Assembly: GCF_014805685.1 (NCBI RefSeq)
Contig: NC_060904.1
Span: 13,586,811 to 13,650,810, forward strand
Reading direction: 5' to 3'
Origin: Silurus meridionalis
Lineage: Eukaryota > Chordata > Actinopteri > Siluriformes > Siluridae
DNA: 64,000 nucleotides
This document shows positions 60,092-64,000 of the stretch, in pieces. Below the pieces are notes generated by a model. It was not told where the DNA came from and made no database searches. It saw only the letters and a program-made list of their open reading frames with translations. Within the stretch, counting starts at the first letter, position 1. The number at the start of each line of letters is the position of its first letter. A program made the translations under genes and the position numbers.

Positions 60092-62387
60092 GTAAGAGAG
60101 ATCCTTGGCTTTTCTTAAAGTCTGATGTCTGGTGAGATGGAGAGGTTGACGAGGAAGAGCGTGGATTTGGAAATGTTTTTAGTAATATATTCAACACCTC
60201 TCGCAATTCAGTGTCATGCCTATTGACAGTTGTTTCATTGTTTGGTTTAGAGTTAGATATTAGAATTTATTCTAAAAATATTTCATGCATATCTTTTTCT
60301 ATTTCTGTTGCTAAACATGATGCCGTGTGTTGAGCAAGCTTCAGTCAAGGTTGCTAGAACATATCCTGACCTTGACGCTTCAGTCTAGCTCTTCCGCTCT
60401 GTCTTCTTGGTAATAAAAACAAATGAGTATTGGATCATTTCCCTTTAGGATTAGATCTTTTCTTACCAATTTTGCATTCCAATTTTTATAATCTTAATTA
60501 GATTTTATCTAGTTGAAAGGACAAGAGTTGGAAGAATGCTCCTCTATATCGATTGCTGTTCAAATCTAATCTTTGATCTTGATAATTTTCAATCATGATC
60601 TTAATCATTCAAACATACCATTCGATTCTCTGTAAAGGGAGAGCCAGTTGATTTAATAATCAAATCAGGATTAATGAACATAAAATCTTTTTTCATCCTG
60701 GAGATGGTATTGGGAAATGGGTTTATCTTCTCAAAGATAATTATGAACCTCTTAACGAGGGCATGTGTGCTAACGCCGGTGATTAGCGAGGTGGTCTCTA
60801 TTGGCATTGGTTCCGAGTCATTCTGAGTGTTCAGAATCAGACGTAGAGAGGAAGAGGATGCTGAATCAGATGTGTGTATGCAGTGTAGTGTAGTGTAGTG
60901 TATATGGATCTGGAAAAAAGGGCACATTTGTTGATGTTGATGATTTAGGTATGTGTTTAGGTCGGTTTGTTTTGTGGTTCGAACCAGATCTCATTAAAAT
61001 TTTATTGCAATTATCACTGTCAGGAAAAAGAAAAAATAATCTGGAGATTTGCCTATCCCTGAAGTGTTTTTTTTTTTTTTTTGTACTTTTAATATATTTT
61101 TTTTGTCTTAAAATGTAGATATAATGTGCTTTGAAAAAAATTCAAGGTACATTATTGAACCGTAATTGGCAAACATTTTACATTACTTGCTCATCCGCAA
61201 ATGTATCCATATAAAATTATACATTTGTGGATATTTTTGAATAATTATGATTTTTTTTTTTTGTGTGGGGATGTTTGCTGCAAATAAAGTTATAAGAAAA
61301 TTCACTGTTATCCTTCATATCCCTCTGTTTTAAGTGATAATAGAAGGAAGTGATTACAAAAAAATGTTAAGAGGAACCATTCAATTACTCTTAGTTAATT
61401 AATTTATTTTTGTTTGTTTTTGTTAGCAATATTTAGCTAGCTATTTAATATGAACATGAATGTATAAAATGTAATTGGAATTAGCGTTAAAGAGTTATCT
61501 ATTTTAATCACTTATTGCTTACCTTGTTATTTTAATCAACTATGTCATCAAGAACAGATAACTTGCAGAAAACCAACTTCAATTCACGCTTGAAGTTTTG
61601 ATTATCGGCAGTATTTTTATTTTCCTGTTTGCGTAGGTTTGGGAAAAAACACATCCACTGCTGCGTGAATCTTTCATACTCATTAACATTGATAAATATG
61701 GCCATGGATGTTGAATAGTCATCTGTTGCGCGCTCATCTGCTGCGTGGTCATGTTTATTTTAGGCCGTGCTGCATTCATTAATGAGCACAAATTTGACAT
61801 TTTGAATTGAATAATACAGCTCCATATTTAGTGATAATTATAGTATAGAATATTATGTTTAGTAATATTGCCATTGTGACATGCAAGTGCAATATAAGTA
61901 GACACTAGAAGGCATTTTTTATTATTTGAACTTTGGAAATGTCTTCTTGTTTTCATTAACACTACTGGTATAAATCATATTTGCTGTTTTGTCTCAATAC
62001 CATTGTCCATATAGTGTATGTTTTAGCTAAACATCTTATTTATAGTGTTTGATGTAGCATGAAGTTTGTTGGCAAGTATGCAGAATGAAATACAATTTAC
62101 TTAACAGGAAGTGATTTCACACTGGGATCAACTGATGACCAGCTGATCTCTGCATTAGTTACAACCGTGGACGAGTTTGATCATTTTGTTAAGTCATCAC
62201 TGGTCACATGATTGCACAGTGCCTAGGAGTGCTTAAAATATGATTTAACACAAAACCTCCATACAAGGGTGGGTTGAGGCATGAGCAGGGTTGTGTAAAT
62301 GTGTGATCCAGAGATGAGCAGCATGTCTGATTTAAAGTGTCAGCTGTCAACTCGGATCAGCTGAGGAAAACCACAGTGTCTGTGTGG

Positions 62388-62390
<3 letters not shown>

Positions 62391-62420
<30 letters not shown>

Positions 62421-62443
62421 TGTGTGTGTCTGTGTCTGTGTCT
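62391..62443. repeat. (TG)n microsatellite with TC interruptions
   Basis: A TG tract becoming TGTGTC/TGTCTG at the 3' side. Confidence 0.95.
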
Positions 62444-62998
62444 GTAAATGCACATGTCTCCAATGTAATGTGGAGAGAAATGGCGTAATTCAAAGGCCCA
62501 CAAAATTGCAATAAACTACACCTCAGTTCCACCCCAATAACAAGATCTTGTATATGTCCTGCATAACACAGTGGCACCTGATGTTTATATCATTTACGTA
62601 TTTTTGTATCAACAGAATATGCTTAACTAAATGAGACATCAGACATGTGATCTACAGTTTGTGCTAGAAAGAAACCAACACTCACTTTTGGTTTTTATAT
62701 AATTCTGTGTATCTGTACTTGACCAATGTTGCTGTTGTTTTTAACTACGGAATCGAGTTGATAAAAAGTTAATACGATGACATGGATCTAAAAATCAGCC
62801 TTATTGTTTATTATGTATTTAATGTAATTCAAAATGTTTATACTTTAAACTTTTAACTCTGTTTCCTTTTCAGTGTTTGAAATTTCTGTGTGAATGTAAG
62901 ATGAAACCCAGGAAATTGTTGTGCTAATGCTAAATTCTAACAAGCTACAGCTAATTTTTACCTCTTTTTTTTTTTTCTCTTTTTTTGCCTCCATGTAG

Positions 62999-63140
62999 AA
63001 GCAGGAGGAAAGAAACTACGCAGCACCGTTCAGAGGAGTACTGAGACTGGCCTGGCTGTGGAGATGAGAAGTAGAATGACACGGCAGGCCAGCCGGGAGT
63101 CTACCGATGGCAGCATGAACAGCTTCAGCTCTGAGGGGAA
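62999..63140 (+). CDS. rims2: rims2 exon: AGGKKLRSTVQRSTETG segment
   Basis: This 142-nt exon is phase 1 in and phase 2 out (GGG AA|GTGAGT), and is shared by long and gamma isoforms. It encodes AGGKKLRSTVQRSTETGLAV, then EMRSRMTRQASRESTDGSMN and SFSSEGN. This is the conserved, basic stretch just before C2B in all RIMs. EMRSRMTRQ is closer to some RIM2 forms than RIM1's EMRKMVRQ. The acceptor (TTTTTTGCCTCCATGTAG) has a strong poly-T tract. Confidence 0.97.
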
Positions 63141-63250
63141 GTGAGTAAAACACACACACACTTGTATAATGTAAATGTCCTGTCAGACAGCTGTTTATTC
63201 TCTTGTTCTTGGTATCAGCATCTGAACAGTAAAAGTTCTTTCTCTTGTAG

Positions 63251-63363
63251 TTTGATCTTTCCCGGAGTGCGACTCTCAGCAGACAGCCAGTTCAGCGACT
63301 TCCTGGATGGACTAGGCCCCGCTCAGTTAGTGGGCCGACAGACCTTGGCTACACCTTCCATAG
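63251..63363 (+). CDS. rims2: rims2 exon: LIFPGVRL...SDFLDGLGPAQLVGRQTLATP
   Basis: This 113-nt exon is phase 2 in and phase 1 out, and the upstream intron is only 110 nt. It encodes LIFPGVRLSADSQFSDFLDG, then LGPAQLVGRQTLATPSI. This is the highly conserved pre-C2B segment, nearly identical in RIM1, RIM2 and RIM3. Mammals have ATPAMGD; here it is ATPSIGD. Confidence 0.97.
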
Positions 63364-63513
63364 GTGAGTACTAAAAATAAACCATGTGGTTTGACTAAGC
63401 TAGATCATCTCCTTCAATCTGTATACAAAGGTTGAGATTCCATTAGGTTTGTTAACAGAATGCAACGTTTGCCAGGTTTACTTATGCTGCATTTCATTTT
63501 TTTACATGCCCAG

Positions 63514-63615
63514 GTGACATTCAGATTGGAATGGTGGAAAAAAAGGGAGCTCTGGAGGTGGAGATCATTCGGGCCCGAGGCCTTGTGGGTAAACCAGGAT
63601 CAAAGTCACTGCCAG
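63514..63615 (+). CDS. rims2: rims2 exon: start of the C2B domain
   Basis: This 102-nt exon is phase 1 to phase 1. It encodes GDIQIGMVEKKGALEVEIIR, then ARGLVGKPGSKSLP. These are strands beta-1 and beta-2 of the C2B fold and the first loop. Where calcium-binding C2 domains have an Asp-rich loop 1, this one has GKPGSKS, consistent with the known failure of RIM C2B to bind calcium. The domain binds liprin-alpha and membranes instead (family knowledge). Confidence 0.97.
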
Positions 63616-63706
63616 GTAAGATCGAATCATAAAGCAATAACATATTGCCATGACATTCAAACAAGCCATTTATCTAAGATGTCAGTCTTGTGTGTGTCTT
63701 GTCCAG

Positions 63707-63846
63707 CCCCTTATGTGAAGGTGTACATGCTGGAAAACGGAGCATGCATAGCCAAAAAGAAGACAAAAGTAGCCCGCAAAACCTTGGACCCACTTTATCA
63801 GCAGCAGCTGTCCTTCGAAGAGAGTCCAGGGGGGAAAGTCTTACAA
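63707..63846 (+). CDS. rims2: rims2 exon: C2B strands with polybasic AKKKTKVARK
   Basis: This 140-nt exon is phase 1 in and phase 0 out (TTA CAA|GTGAGC). It encodes APYVKVYMLENGACIAKKKT, then KVARKTLDPLYQQQLSFEES and PGGKVLQ. The polybasic AKKKTKVARK strand is the phospholipid-binding face of RIM C2B in the family. The remaining C2B (IVWGDYGRMDHK onward in relatives) lies beyond the window. QQQLSF replaces the mammalian QQLLSF. Confidence 0.97.
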
Positions 63847-63871
63847 GTGAGCAGCCTTTACCCAAACAATA

Positions 63872-63951
<80 letters not shown>

Positions 63952-64000
63952 AAAGAGTATGCATCTATTCAGCACAGGACAGTCCCGACAGTAATTAGTG
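63847..64000 (+). other. rims2 intron (5' part) with (CT)n tract
   Basis: The intron starts at GTGAGC. A CT microsatellite (63871-63953) begins about 25 nt after the donor. The rest is unique sequence to the window end. Confidence 0.9.
63871..63953. repeat. (CT)n microsatellite next to a splice donor
   Basis: A CT tract of about 80 nt, with one TTT interruption near 63941, immediately downstream of the C2B exon. Leu-Ser frames across it are artefacts. Confidence 0.96.

Larger units (their letters stand above)
39963..62998 (+). other. rims2 intron (23 kb) containing the gamma promoter and first exon
   Basis: For the long isoform this is one intron. It holds a Tc1-like relic (41282-41712), a dispersed repeat (44045-44270), a palindromic MITE (46761-47127), TA microsatellites (46317, 51835, 52905), a family C relic (55470-55775), a ~34-bp tandem array (58085-58830), and the gamma first exon (59920-60091). 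The intervals 41715-44040, 47130-51390, 53000-55400 and 60100-62380 contain nothing I can name. Confidence 0.85.
1..64000 (+). other. rims2: rims2 gene, internal part (both ends outside the window)
   Basis: The gene encodes RIM2, a scaffold of the presynaptic active zone that tethers calcium channels, RIM-BP, liprins and priming factors. The window carries exons for the C2A-C2B linker and the start of C2B. Assignment to RIM2 rather than RIM1 rests on diagnostic strings I can read: NRQMGV, LTKSTSI, GDMCSLEK, AGGKKLRSTVQRSTETGLA, EIIRARGLV and KKKTKVARKT. The exons are in order, on one strand, with matching phases. Upstream exons (zinc finger, PDZ, C2A) and the end of C2B are not in the window. 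Teleosts usually keep two copies, and I cannot tell rims2a from rims2b. Confidence 0.95.

Overview
The window is non-coding-rich vertebrate DNA, most likely from a ray-finned fish and possibly an otophysan. The evidence is short GT-AG exons set in very large AT-rich introns, many Tc1-like transposon relics typical of teleosts, tRNA-derived SINEs with an L2-like tail, and long di- and tetranucleotide microsatellites. The species itself cannot be read from the sequence.

One protein gene is recognisable, on the + strand and running off both ends: a rims2 (RIM2) orthologue, either rims2a or rims2b, encoding a presynaptic active-zone scaffold. The window holds the second half of the linker between the two C2 domains and the first part of the C2B domain. 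Well-supported exons lie at 5834-5986, 8353-8462 (with the RIM-BP-binding RQLPQLP motif), 24172-24278, 27864-28033, 39718-39962, 62999-63140, 63251-63363, 63514-63615 and 63707-63846. All splice phases agree across the joins. An alternative first exon at 59920-60091 encodes the N-terminus of the short gamma isoform, so the roughly 23 kb intron before 62999 must contain an internal promoter.

The variable linker also holds a convincing in-frame 192-nt cassette exon (28604-28795). Four further small candidate cassettes (33, 66, 72 and 30 nt) lie in the 15.7 kb intron between 8462 and 24172, and all are phase 1-1, so each could be included or skipped without a frameshift. The intron after 24278 appears to use a GC donor. 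The candidate 30-nt exon sits between a (CA)n tract and a complementary (TG)n tract.

The rest is intron. It contains Tc1-like relics of at least four families, a 479-bp hAT-type element with a perfect 8-bp target duplication, a TA-flanked palindromic MITE, a long hairpin-forming element, SINEs (one nested in a Tc1 relic), an L2-like LINE tail, two diverged tandem arrays and many microsatellites. I see no other protein gene, no credible functional tRNA or rRNA gene and no CRISPR. I found no convincing wholly new system. The most interesting items are the cassette-exon cluster, the GC-AG intron, the complementary repeats around a candidate microexon, and the hairpin elements.
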